The notes under the pieces are model-generated. The model had not been told where the DNA came from. It ran no database searches and saw only the letters and a list, made by a program, of their open reading frames with translations. This document shows positions 1-7,700 of a stretch of 12,420 nt of DNA, piece after piece. The DNA lies in the NCBI GenBank assembly GCA_021790555.1, contig JAJYGY010000119.1, positions 1 through 12,420 on the forward strand, given 5' to 3'. This stretch comes from a bacterium (GTDB lineage Bacteria; Oederibacteriota; JAJYGY01). The position numbers were made by a program, and so were the translations under genes. Every line of letters starts with the position of its first letter. Position 1 is the first letter of the stretch.

Positions 1-822
1 AAGGGTGGTTCCGTCCTGGTTCGCGAAGGCGAAGACCTGCCGCGCGCCCGCCAGCACGCAGGTGTTTGCCTCCCCGCCGCCGTAGTCCAGGTCGTCGGGA
101 AGGTCCTTGGCGATGGGGTCGGAACCGTCCACCTTCTTGAGGAAGTAGAACTCCCGGCAGCCGCCCTTGCCCACCCGGGGATCCCCCTGCCATCCGGTGA
201 AGGAAACCCCGAAGACGCGGTTCATCACCGACAGGTCCGGGTTCTGCAGGCCCTTGCCGTCCACGCCCCCGTATCCCCAGGTCATCACCACGCCGCCGCC
301 ATGGTCGAAGTAGTCGGCCAGCCGGGACTGCTCCTGGTTCGACAGGGCGTCGCCGGCCGGGATGACCACGGCGTGGCAGGACCGGGGGTCCAGCTTGCCG
401 GCCTCCACGTCGCGGTCCGAAAAGGGCACGAAGGGAATGCCCATCTGCTTCAACACCCTTTCGGCTCCCTGCACCGCCTGCACGGCGCTGAAGGGGTTCT
501 GCCCCAGGCCGGAAAGCCATTTCCGGGTCTCCTCCGCCGTCAGCACGGCCACCAGGGGCTTCCTGGCGGCCGTGGGGGGGTGGCGGCGCAGGTAGTCCTT
601 CAGGCGGGCCACGAAATCCTGCAGAGGAGGATTGTCGGGGTTGAGTTCCAGCGACTTCTCATAGAGGCCCAGGGCCCCCACCTTGTCGCCCTGCCAGTAG
701 AGCTGGTTCGCCTGGGCCTGGGCCTTGAGGGCCGGATCGGCCTGGACAGCGGAAAAGGCCCTGGCCGCGAAGCAGGAGAGGGCCAGCAGGGACACGCAAA
801 CCAGGGTTTTGGATCGGATCAC
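1..822 (-). CDS. Exported protein with TPR-like segment and amidotransferase-like domain (3' end outside window)
   Basis: The frame is open from a GTG at 822 to the window edge: 274 residues, C-terminus missing. The start is supported by a strong Shine-Dalgarno GAGGAG at 833-828, five bases upstream. Residues 1-28 look like a signal peptide (basic MIRSK, then a hydrophobic core, then AVQA), so the product is probably periplasmic. Residues 36-64 resemble one TPR helix pair (LYWQGDKVGALGLYEKSLEL followed by NPDN). From about residue 89 the chain has alternating beta strands and helices with HAVVIPAGDALS (150-161) and YFDHGGGVVMTWG (171-183). This pattern is typical of class I glutamine-amidotransferase-like or ThuA / beta-galactosidase-trimerisation-like folds, in which a non-catalytic version often supports carbohydrate or surface functions. 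I see no clear nucleophile-elbow cysteine, so enzymatic activity is doubtful. It is divergent from the LOG gene. The family assignment is inference; that the gene is real and exported is well supported. Confidence 0.75.
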   Translation of the reverse strand, partial: MIRSKTLVCVSLLALSCFAARAFSAVQADPALKAQAQANQLYWQGDKVGALGLYEKSLELNPDNPPLQDFVARLKDYLRRHPPTAARKPLVAVLTAEETRKWLSGLGQNPFSAVQAVQGAERVLKQMGIPFVPFSDRDVEAGKLDPRSCHAVVIPAGDALSNQEQSRLADYFDHGGGVVMTWGYGGVDGKGLQNPDLSVMNRVFGVSFTGWQGDPRVGKGGCREFYFLKKVDGSDPIAKDLPDDLDYGGGEANTCVLAGARQVFAFANQDGTTL

Positions 823-838
823 GGAAGCTCCTCGCGAA

Positions 839-855
839 GGCCGGCATTTCCGGCC
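839..855. repeat. Short inverted repeat in the divergent intergenic region
   Basis: A perfect 6-bp inverted repeat, GGCCGG (839-844) and CCGGCC (850-855), encloses a 5-base loop. It lies six bases upstream of the Shine-Dalgarno of the minus-strand gene starting at 822, so it would form a leader hairpin there or could be an operator. The rest of the 120-bp region between the two divergent genes shows no convincing -35/-10 pair on either strand. Function unknown; in GC-rich DNA a repeat this short can occur by chance. Confidence 0.3.
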
Positions 856-942
856 AGAAAACCGGGGAAAAAGGGGGCGTTTTGATGTAGCATCGTGGGG
901 TTTGGCGTCCTTCAAACATCCCTTCTGGAGCCACCCCCCGCC

Positions 943-1659
943 ATGAAACGTTCCGAAAACAGACTGCGCCTGCCCGGAGCCACCGACAAGGACCTTCTCA
1001 AGCACGAAAGCCAGCGCCGCCCCATGGACGACGAGGCCTGGCGGGTCCTGCGCATCCAGGCCGAGATCGTCGAGGGCTTCGAGAACCTGCGCGACCTGGG
1101 CCCCGCCGTCTCGATCTTCGGGTCGGCCCGCACCCCTTCCACGGACCCCATGTACCGGGCCGCCCAGAAGACCGCCGACCTGCTGGCCAGGGCCGGCTTC
1201 GGCGTCATCACCGGAGGCGGGCCGGGCATCATGGAGGCCGCCAACAAGGGGGCCCTGCCCCACAAGGGCCCCTCCATCGGCCTGAACATCGAGCTCCCCT
1301 TCGAACAGAAGCCCAATCCCTACCTCAACGTGCACCTGGAAAACCGCTACTTCTTCGCCCGCAAGCTGCTCTTCGTGAAATACGCCTTCTCCTTCGTGTA
1401 TTTCCCGGGCGGCCTGGGAACCCTGGACGAGCTGTTCGAAGTGGCCACCCTGGTCCAGACCGGAAAGATCGACCGCTACCCCCTCATCCTCTTCGGGTCG
1501 CGCCACTGGGCGCCGCTCCTGGGCTGGATCCGGGGCACCCTCCTGGAGGGCGGGTTCATCTCCAGGGAGGATCCTTCCATCCTGCGCGTGGTGGACAGGC
1601 CCGAGGAGGTCCTCAAACTGGTCAGGACCCAGGCCAAAAAGATGAAGTTGAAACCCTGA
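943..1659 (+). CDS. LOG-family protein (TIGR00730-type Rossmann-fold nucleotide 5'-monophosphate phosphoribohydrolase)
   Basis: The 238-residue protein carries the hallmarks of the LOG / 'lysine decarboxylase-like' family: GSAR (60-63) at the end of the first Rossmann strand, GGGPGIMEAANKGA (91-104) and PGGLGTLDELFE (155-166), the PGGxGTxxE motif with the catalytic Glu. Family members cleave nucleoside 5'-monophosphates (cytokinin ribotides, AMP) to free base and ribose 5-phosphate in the cytoplasm; they are not lysine decarboxylases. The length fits the longer bacterial subtype that has an N-terminal helical extension (here residues 1-50). I chose ATG at 943, with GGAG at 927-930 upstream (spacing rather long, 12 bases); an in-frame GTG at 895 would add 16 residues but has no better ribosome site. 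It is the only plus-strand gene, it stands alone, and it converges on the gene ending at 1699. The true bacterial substrate cannot be told from sequence. Confidence 0.9.
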   Translation: MKRSENRLRLPGATDKDLLKHESQRRPMDDEAWRVLRIQAEIVEGFENLRDLGPAVSIFGSARTPSTDPMYRAAQKTADLLARAGFGVITGGGPGIMEAANKGALPHKGPSIGLNIELPFEQKPNPYLNVHLENRYFFARKLLFVKYAFSFVYFPGGLGTLDELFEVATLVQTGKIDRYPLILFGSRHWAPLLGWIRGTLLEGGFISREDPSILRVVDRPEEVLKLVRTQAKKMKLKP

Positions 1660-1665
1660 AGACCC

Positions 1666-1694
1666 GGCCGGGGCGGCCCGAGGCCTCCCCGGCC
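1666..1694. terminator. GC-rich hairpin between convergent genes
   Basis: GGCCGGGG (1666-1673) pairs with CCCCGGCC (1687-1694) as a perfect 8-bp stem with a 13-base loop. It sits between the stop codons of the convergent genes ending at 1659 and 1699, where a bidirectional terminator would be expected. Neither side has a T-run, so it is not a classical intrinsic terminator; it could act as a pause site or 3'-end stabiliser. Confidence 0.4.
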
Positions 1695-1698
1695 CCCT

Positions 1699-2733
1699 TC
1701 ACTTCTTCCCCGCCAGCCTTCCGAAGTGCTTCCCCACCAGGTCCCAGCACTGCTTGGGCCGCTCGCAGGCCAGCAGCGAATACGAGGCGCAGGCCTCGTA
1801 GCCCCAGGCCGCCAGGTTCTTCACCCCGGCCTTTTCCCAGATTTCCAGGGCCTGGGTGATCTCCTTTTCGCCGGATTTGGCGTGGGCGAAAAGCTGAACC
1901 CATCCCTGGGCCTCCTTGCCGTGCCTGGAGGCCAGGTCGGCGATGCGCCCGGCGTAGAGGTCGACGAAGCCCTTCAGGGGGCGCTTTTGGGGGTTTGAAA
2001 AAGGCCTCTGCTTCCAGTAGGGGTCCGTGGCCACGATGTCCACGCTGGGCAGCGAGGCCACGTGCTCCCACTGGGGATTGGGCCATTTCTTGTCGCCCAT
2101 GGGAAGCAGGCACACGGCGTTCTTCAGCCGGGGATTGACCTTCTTGGTTTCCCTCGTGGCCCATTCCAGGAATCCCACCAGCGTCTCGTCCCGGAACTCC
2201 TCCACCTCCTTCGTCCACACCCTGGGAAAGGCCTTGCCGTAGGCCCGTTTGAAGTCCTTCTGGCACAGGTCGCAGCGGCAGGAAAATTCGCCTTCGCGCG
2301 TCTTGCGGCCGTTCCACTCGGCGATCCAAAGGTGGGGTTCGTCCCAGAACAGCACGTCGCCCCCGGCCCGGGAGGCGCCCTGGATCCACGACCGAACGTA
2401 ACGGCGGAACTCGGGCTGGCGGGGGCAGGCGTTGCCGACCCGCTCCCCGGTGGAAAGCACCTGGCAGGCCGAAGGGTGCTGCATCACGAATCCCGAATAG
2501 GCCTCCCCCCCGAAGATCCCTCCCAGCCCCCAGGGGCTGTAGTAGACCTTGAGGCCGGCCCGGTGGGTCAGCTCGGTGATCCGCCTCATGTTTTCCAGGT
2601 TGTAGAAGAGGTCCAGCTCGTCGAAGGTGTGGAGCACGAAGTTGCAGTGGTGTTTCTTGATGTCCTCCAGGTCGTTCTTCAAATGCCGCAGGATGCGGGT
2701 GGAGAAATAGCTGACGCCGAGTTTATAGGACAT
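1699..2733 (-). CDS. TIM-barrel, glycoside-hydrolase-like protein of unknown specificity
   Basis: This 344-residue protein has no signal peptide and is probably cytoplasmic. It starts SYKLGVSYFSTR, then shows repeated strand/helix units (NFVLHTFDELD 31-41, LKVYYSPWGLGG 61-72, VLFWDEPHLW 127-136, VDIVATDPYW 231-240, LAAWGYEA 307-314) that read as a (beta/alpha)8 barrel. The DEP at 131-133 at a strand end is a plausible catalytic acid site. CRCDLCQ (152-158; Cys152, 154, 157), followed by an FKRAYGK helix, resembles the small cysteine knuckle seen in GH42-like and 'hypothetical glycosyl hydrolase' (GHL) barrels. Substrate is not recognisable, and a non-hydrolytic role is possible. I chose ATG 2733, with GGGAG at 2742-2738, over the in-frame TTG at 2748. 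It follows the 2811-3518 gene by 77 bp with no terminator, so the two are probably co-transcribed. Fold call moderate; function unknown. Confidence 0.75.
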   Translation of the reverse strand: MSYKLGVSYFSTRILRHLKNDLEDIKKHHCNFVLHTFDELDLFYNLENMRRITELTHRAGLKVYYSPWGLGGIFGGEAYSGFVMQHPSACQVLSTGERVGNACPRQPEFRRYVRSWIQGASRAGGDVLFWDEPHLWIAEWNGRKTREGEFSCRCDLCQKDFKRAYGKAFPRVWTKEVEEFRDETLVGFLEWATRETKKVNPRLKNAVCLLPMGDKKWPNPQWEHVASLPSVDIVATDPYWKQRPFSNPQKRPLKGFVDLYAGRIADLASRHGKEAQGWVQLFAHAKSGEKEITQALEIWEKAGVKNLAAWGYEACASYSLLACERPKQCWDLVGKHFGRLAGKK

Positions 2734-2810
2734 GACGCTCCCAAGCAAGCGGACCAGTGAGGAGGACGGTTCGGGATCGGGAGGACTTCAAGGCGGGAGG
2801 GCGGCCAAAC

Positions 2811-3518
2811 TCACCACCCCCAGGGATTGGCGCCGGGAAGGCCGAAGGCGGCCGGGCCGAACGCGGAGTCGTACGAAAGCGGGGAATTTCTTTCCATTTG
2901 AACGGACACCACCGTGGAAAATCCTGAACCCCAATCGCGCGAGAAGGAGGTCCCCAGGCTGAAACCGGGCCGCGATCCCCAGCCGAAATCCGCGGCGGAC
3001 AGGGCGGACCCTCCGGCGGACAGTGCCGGATCCAGGCCCAGCTGGCCCAGGCTGGGCGTGAAGCTGCCTGTCAGGCTGGCATCCCACCCCATGACCCGGT
3101 ATCCGTCGCTGGCAAAGCCCAGCGTCGCCAGCGCCGGAAGCGCCACCCTGGCCGTCCCGCCGCCCGCCGAGAGGGCCGCCAGGCTGCCTCCCTGGGTGAG
3201 GGCGAAAAGCGAAAGGTGCTGGGTCGCGCGCCAGCCCACCAGGCCCTGGTACAGGGCGCTGCCGTCCGAGCCCGCCGAGAACCCGCTGGAAAGCAGGGTC
3301 CTGGGACCCTGGAAGCCGTCCTGCGCCTCCGGCCTCCAGTCCGGCGGGGCCAGCGATTCGACGCCCTGGAACGCCCCGTCCAGCGTCCCGGAAGGGGCCT
3401 GGAGCGCCCCCGCCTCCGTGGAAACCGGCCGTGGCGAGGCGCCGGGAGAACCCGTGCCCCCCGCCCAGGCCGCCGTCGCGCAGGCCAGACAAGCCAGCAG
3501 CATGCCGCCGATCCTCAT
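2811..3518 (-). CDS. Exported protein of unknown family, possibly outer-membrane-associated
   Basis: The 235-residue protein has a clear signal peptide: MRIGG, a hydrophobic stretch ending ACATAAWA, with likely cleavage after Ala19. A Pro/Ser/Gly-rich stretch follows (21-75), then a region poor in charge and rich in Gly, Ser, Ala and aromatics. Several segments alternate hydrophobic and polar residues (HLSLFALTQG 101-110, RVMGWDASLTGSF 141-153, PGFSLGTSFSRDW 184-196, FSTVVSVQMER 200-210). The C-terminus ends NPWGW, with a terminal aromatic residue as in many outer-membrane beta-barrel proteins. I do not recognise a family; a small barrel or surface protein is inference. ATG 3518 is preferred to ATG 3548 because GGGAAGG (3530-3524) lies five bases upstream of it, while 3548 has no ribosome site and falls within the likely promoter. 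It is followed by the TIM-barrel gene and preceded by a strong terminator, so it probably begins a new unit. Confidence 0.7.
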   Translation of the reverse strand: MRIGGMLLACLACATAAWAGGTGSPGASPRPVSTEAGALQAPSGTLDGAFQGVESLAPPDWRPEAQDGFQGPRTLLSSGFSAGSDGSALYQGLVGWRATQHLSLFALTQGGSLAALSAGGGTARVALPALATLGFASDGYRVMGWDASLTGSFTPSLGQLGLDPALSAGGSALSAADFGWGSRPGFSLGTSFSRDWGSGFSTVVSVQMERNSPLSYDSAFGPAAFGLPGANPWGW

Positions 3519-3546
3519 GGTCGCCTTCCCAGTTGCCTCCATGCCC

Positions 3547-3576
3547 ATGATGCAATAAAAAACCGCCCCCGGTCAA
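3547..3576 (-). promoter_or_regulatory. Candidate sigma70-like promoter for the 3518-1699 unit
   Basis: On the minus strand, TTGACC (3576-3571, 5 of 6 to consensus) is followed after 18 bases by CATCAT (3552-3547, 4 of 6). Transcription would begin near 3540, leaving a leader of about 20 bases that contains the GGGAAGG ribosome site for ATG 3518. The -35 element sits partly in the loop of the terminator at 3557-3597, so the two signals overlap. A chance match is possible. Confidence 0.35.
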
Positions 3577-3597
3577 GTTGGAGAAGGCCGGGGGCGG
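3557..3597 (-). terminator. Strong rho-independent terminator
   Basis: CCGCCCCCGG (3563-3572) and CCGGGGGCGG (3588-3597) form a perfect 10-bp GC stem with a 15-base loop. Read on the minus strand, the stem is followed directly by six T residues (3562-3557), then ATT. It lies 24 bases beyond the stop codon at 3622 and so ends the unit that contains the interrupted exported-protein gene and probably the oxidoreductase. Confidence 0.9.
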
Positions 3598-3621
3598 CGC
3601 GGGGAAGCTGTCCGTGGAAGC

Positions 3622-4704
3622 TTAAAGGCCTTTGGAGCCGGTCCGGAAGCGCGCCTCGAGCCCCAGGGCCCGCAAGCGCAGGGGAAGGTCGCTGGCCTTG
3701 GAGGCGAAGGACTGGGACACCCCCTGCCCGTTGATGGAAAGGTGCAGGCGGCCGTCGCGGCACCACGAGATCCTGGCCTGGTTCCACTGCCCGGCGCGGA
3801 ATCCCGGCGCCTCGAAAAAGCGGCTGGTGTAGCGCTCGTCCAGCATCAGGTTTCCGTGGATCATGCGTGGGCTCCCGGGGGCGAAGGAGAACACCCAGCC
3901 CGAAGGCTTGCCGTCGTCCAGCAGGATGTCCAGCTCCTGGCTGACCAGGTCGGTGGACTGGTCCTGCCCGGCGAAGAAGGAGAAGCTCAGGGTCTGGCCG
4001 GGCTGCAGCTCTGCCACCGGGCTGGTGGAAACGAAGGCCGAGGCGGGTCCGCTCAGGTCCATGGCGGCCTGGTCCCGGGGCAGCAGCCAGCGGGTGGATT
4101 CCTGGAGGTCGTCGCAGGGGCCGGCGGAGCTGGGCACGGCCGGCGGCTCTCGGAACACGGGCTCGGGCTCTCCCGGATTCTTCAGCACCGGGCCGGGCTG
4201 CAGGAAGGTGAGGCGGGCCTTCACGGTCTCCACCGTCACGTTCTCGAAAAGCCAGTTGTCCACCTTGCCCTTGCCCACGCTGGCGATGGTGAGGGTGTAG
4301 GTTTTTCCCTTCTTCACCGGGAAGGCGATGGGCGCCACGAAGCTCTTGTGGTTGTTGGAGGCGAAAATCCTCCCCAGGGAGATGCCGTTGAGGAAGACCA
4401 TGTCCTTGCAGTAGGGGCAGTCGTCCACCCCCCAGACGTCGCCGATGCGGATCATGACGTTGTCGTCCTGGTCCACCTTGAAGGCCTGCATCCATTCCCT
4501 TCCCCAGACCGGATAGGCCCCCACCATCTGGGCGTCCTTGGTCCTGAGGTAGATGCAGTCGACCACGTGGTAGCGCACGCCCTTGTTGATCTAGTAGACC
4601 TTGGCGGCGGCCGGAACCCCAGCGAGCAGGAACGCCAGGGCCAGCAGCGGGGCGAGGGCCCGGAAGGCGGAAGGTTTTTTCAAGGAACCGGTCGGTGCGG
4701 ACAT
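3622..4704 (-). pseudogene. Exported beta-rich protein gene interrupted by an in-frame TAG after the signal peptide
   Basis: From ATG 4704 the frame reads a signal peptide: LKKPSAFRA, a Leu/Ala core, then AGVPAAA with likely cleavage before KVY. Codon 38 (4593-4591) is TAG. The same frame then continues open as INKGVRYHVVDC for 323 codons to TAA at 3622; ignoring the TAG, the protein is 360 residues. Downstream of the stop is a beta-rich domain (about 43-165) with VDDCPYCKD (Cys96, Cys99) and VFLNGISLGRIF, which resembles carbohydrate-binding jelly-roll modules. A Pro-rich linker follows (about 168-194), then a second beta-rich domain whose WNQARISWCRDGRLHLSING is reminiscent of LamG / concanavalin-like folds. 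Reinitiation at GTG 4578 would give 318 residues without a signal peptide, from a poorly spaced AAGGG. The break could be a nonsense mutation, a sequence error (TAC or CAG to TAG is one base) or readthrough. Ribosome site GGGGA is upstream of 4704. Function unknown; domain calls are weak. Confidence 0.7.
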
Positions 4705-4774
4705 GCGAGTTTCCCCACGAAAAGGCGCATCGAGGAATGCTGTTTCCAATCGGGCCGGCCGGGGCGCCAGGGTC

Positions 4775-4788
4775 CCGCGCCGGCGCGG
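4775..4788. repeat. 14-bp GC palindrome just after the oxidoreductase stop codon
   Basis: The 14 bases CCGCGCCGGCGCGG are a perfect palindrome touching the TAG at 4791-4789. There is no T-run, so it is not a classical terminator; the downstream gene 84 bp away is probably on the same transcript. It could stabilise the upstream message end or be chance in GC-rich DNA. Confidence 0.35.
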
Positions 4789-7700
4789 CTAGGCCGCCAG
4801 GGCGGCCAGGCTTGCCTGCGGGGACGCCTCCAGCGTGGCCAGGATCTCCTGGGCCAGCTTGCGGGCCGCCTCCATGTGGGGGTAGCGCACGTCGCGGTAA
4901 CCCCGCACCATCTCCGGCAGTTCCAGGATCTTGATCCACTTCTGGTACTGCTCGCGCGACTGGTAGCGGAAGCGGTCCACCAGGCCGGCGTACCATTCGC
5001 GGAAGGCCTTCTCCTTGGCGTGCCACTGCGGCATCAGCTCGCGCAGGAACTTCATCCGCTTCATCACCTGCAGCATCCAGTCGCGGCTGTCCAGGCGGAA
5101 CTCCAGGTGCATGCCCATCACGTCGAAGGCCGGACGATTGAAGTGCTTGTAGCGGATGCGGTCGCCACGCTTGGGGTCCACGCCGTAGCGCTCCCGGTCC
5201 TTCTCGTATTTCTCCTTGCTGGTGAGCAGGTGGGCCACGTAGATCTCGTCCTTGATGGCCATCACCTTGTGCAGGTACTTGACCACGGCCTTGGTGGCCG
5301 CCCAGCCGTACTCCGACGAGTCCTTCTTGAGGGTTTCCAGCACGCGGTTGAGGTACTGGCGGGCGTAGTCCACGTTCTTCCATTCGATCAGGTCGTAGAG
5401 CCGCTCGGCCAGCAGCTTGGGGGTCTCCAGCTCGTGGCTGAACTCCTTCATGAAGGAGGCCACCATCTCGCGGTAGTGGCGGGCGCGCAGGCTGCCCAGC
5501 AGGCCGGCCTTCTTGTCCACCACCTCCTGCAGGGAGACCTTCTTTTCGGCACCGTATTTCTCCGGGTGCAGGGCCAGGTCGCGCCCCAGGTGGAAGGCCT
5601 GCACGTTGCGGCGGGCCTCCTCGGGGCGGAAATTCTCCTGGATGGCGCCCAGGAGGTCCTCCAGGGCCAGGGGCAGCCGGCCCAACTGGAAGGCCAGCCC
5701 CAGCATCATGGTGTTGGCGTAGAGGGTGTGGCCCATCAGTTTCTGGCTGACCTGGCTGACGTTGACGCCGAAATAGGACCGGCTGGCCTTCTTCAGGGTG
5801 GCCTCGAGGTCCTTGGGCTGGAAGTTGTCCTTGCCCAGCAGGGAGAGGATGGTGGGGGTCTTGGCGGTGTTGACCACGCAGTGGCTGTGCTCGGGCGACC
5901 CCACCTGGAGGTTGAACTTGGGGTCCACCCCGCGCACGGCCTCCAGCAGGTCCACGCCCAGCACCAGGTCGGCCTTGCCGTAGGGCGTCACCGGCGAGAC
6001 CACCTTGTCGTCGGTGGAAAAGACGATGTGCGAATACACGCCGCCGTTGCGGATGGCCAGGCCCTTCTTGTCGCAGAAGTTGACGAAGTAGCCGCGCCGC
6101 ATGCCGGCGCGCACCAGAACCGCCGTGGTGCTGCCGATGCCCATGCCGCCGATGCCGCACAGGTAGGCCCTCCAGTCCCCCTTCAGCGAGGGAGACGCCG
6201 GAAGGGGCAGCGAGGACTCCTGGGGAAGTTCGGGCGCCTCGGGCTTGCGTCCGCGCAGGATGGTGACCTCCTCGAAGGAGGGGCAGGCGTGCACGCGGTA
6301 GCAGGCCCCGTCGCTGACGCAGTTGGAGAGGTCCGTGGCGATCTTGGGCCCGTAGGAGGTGTCCTCCACGGTCAGCCCCGGGCAGCCCGTCAGGCGGGTG
6401 CATTCCAGGCAGTATTCGCAGGCCGAATCCGAGACGTTGACGCGCTTCTCACTCGCCAGGAAGCCCTTCTGGGCCACCAGCCTGGACCGCTCGCGGCGCT
6501 TGCGGCGGTGGTAGGTGATGCCGCATTCCTTGTCCGCGATGAGGAACTTGACCCCCGGCTCCATCAGCATGTCCTCGACCGCGGCGCGGTAGTCCTCGCG
6601 GCTCTCCGGGTTGACCCTCAGCACCGACACGTCGTCGCCCTGGGTCAGCCCCTTGAGGGTCTTCTCGATGTCCTGGGCGAAGGTGAAGTTGCCCATCAGG
6701 TCCTCTTCCACGCCGGGGTGGGGCTGGTGCCCGGTCATGGCCGTGGTCTTGTTGTCCAGGATGACGTAGAGGATGTCCTGGCCGTTCTTGATGGAATCCG
6801 AGGCCGCCGCCAGGCCGGAATGGAAGAAGGTGCCGTCGCCGATGAAGGTGATGGACTTGTTGGTGGTGAAGGGGGTCAGGCCGGCGCCCGTGCCGCCGCC
6901 CAGGCCCATGCCGGAATAGTTGTGCATCAGGGCCTGGTTGGGGGCGAAGTAGAGCATGGAATAGCAGCCGGCGTCGCCGTGGAAGACGATGTCGATGGGG
7001 TCGCTGGAATGCCGGCGGCGCATGTAGTCGGCGTTCTTGAAATCCGCCACCAGGTCCAGGAACACGGAGGTGGAGTCGCGGTGCGGGCAGCCCGGGCAGA
7101 AGGTGGGCGTTCGGGCCGGGATCTTCACTTCGAACCCCGCCAGCTTTTCCAGGAAGGCCAGCTCCTCGTCCACGCGGGAACTGGACAGGCCCATGTGCTT
7201 CAGCAGCGGGCCCAGGCGCCGCATGAGCCTGGCCGGGTTGAGGCCGCGCTCGGCCGGGATGGGCTTCAGCCCCCCGGGGAAGGCCTTGCCCCACAAGGCC
7301 GGCATGGACTTGATCTCGCCGCCCTGGACCAGGCCGAAAAGGATGTCGCGCACCTGGGTTTCCACGAAGGAGCGCTTCTCCTCCACCACCACCAGGGTGC
7401 CGGCGTGCTTGAGGAAATCGCGCACGGCCTGGGGGTCCACCGGGTAGGTCATGCCGAGCTTGAGGATGGGGAAGCGGCCCGCCATGCCGAATTCGGAGAG
7501 GGCCTGCTCCAGGTAGGCGTAGGGAAGCCCGGCCGAGATGAAGCCCAGCCCCCCCTCTTCCCTGCCCCTCACCAGGCGGTTGAGCCCCATGGCCCGGCAG
7601 GCCTGCAGCAGGGCCGGGAATTTCACCTTGAGGGCCTCCTCCTCGCGCTGGCCGGTGTGCGGGGGCAGCAGGATGCTGTGGTCCACCTGGATCTGGCTGG

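Noticed and set aside
895..942. Longer LOG protein from GTG 895
   Set aside because: No good ribosome site, and the extra 16 residues do not resemble the family; ATG 943 gives a normal N-terminus.
2062..2760. 232-codon plus-strand open frame opposite the TIM-barrel gene
   Set aside because: Gly/Val/Pro/Leu-rich, no domain or ribosome site; the opposite strand has a coherent protein with motifs.
4578..4704. Reading the GTG at 4578 as the true start of an intact cytoplasmic gene
   Set aside because: The upstream frame encodes a convincing signal peptide that joins smoothly to the downstream domain, and the GTG has only a poorly spaced AAGGG. An interrupted gene is the simpler reading, though restart is not excluded.
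3515..6403. 962-codon minus-strand open frame overlapping the end of the oxidoreductase, the exported protein and the terminator
   Set aside because: It is out of frame with the recognised proteins, very rich in Gly/Arg/Pro, and runs through a strong terminator; a compositional shadow.
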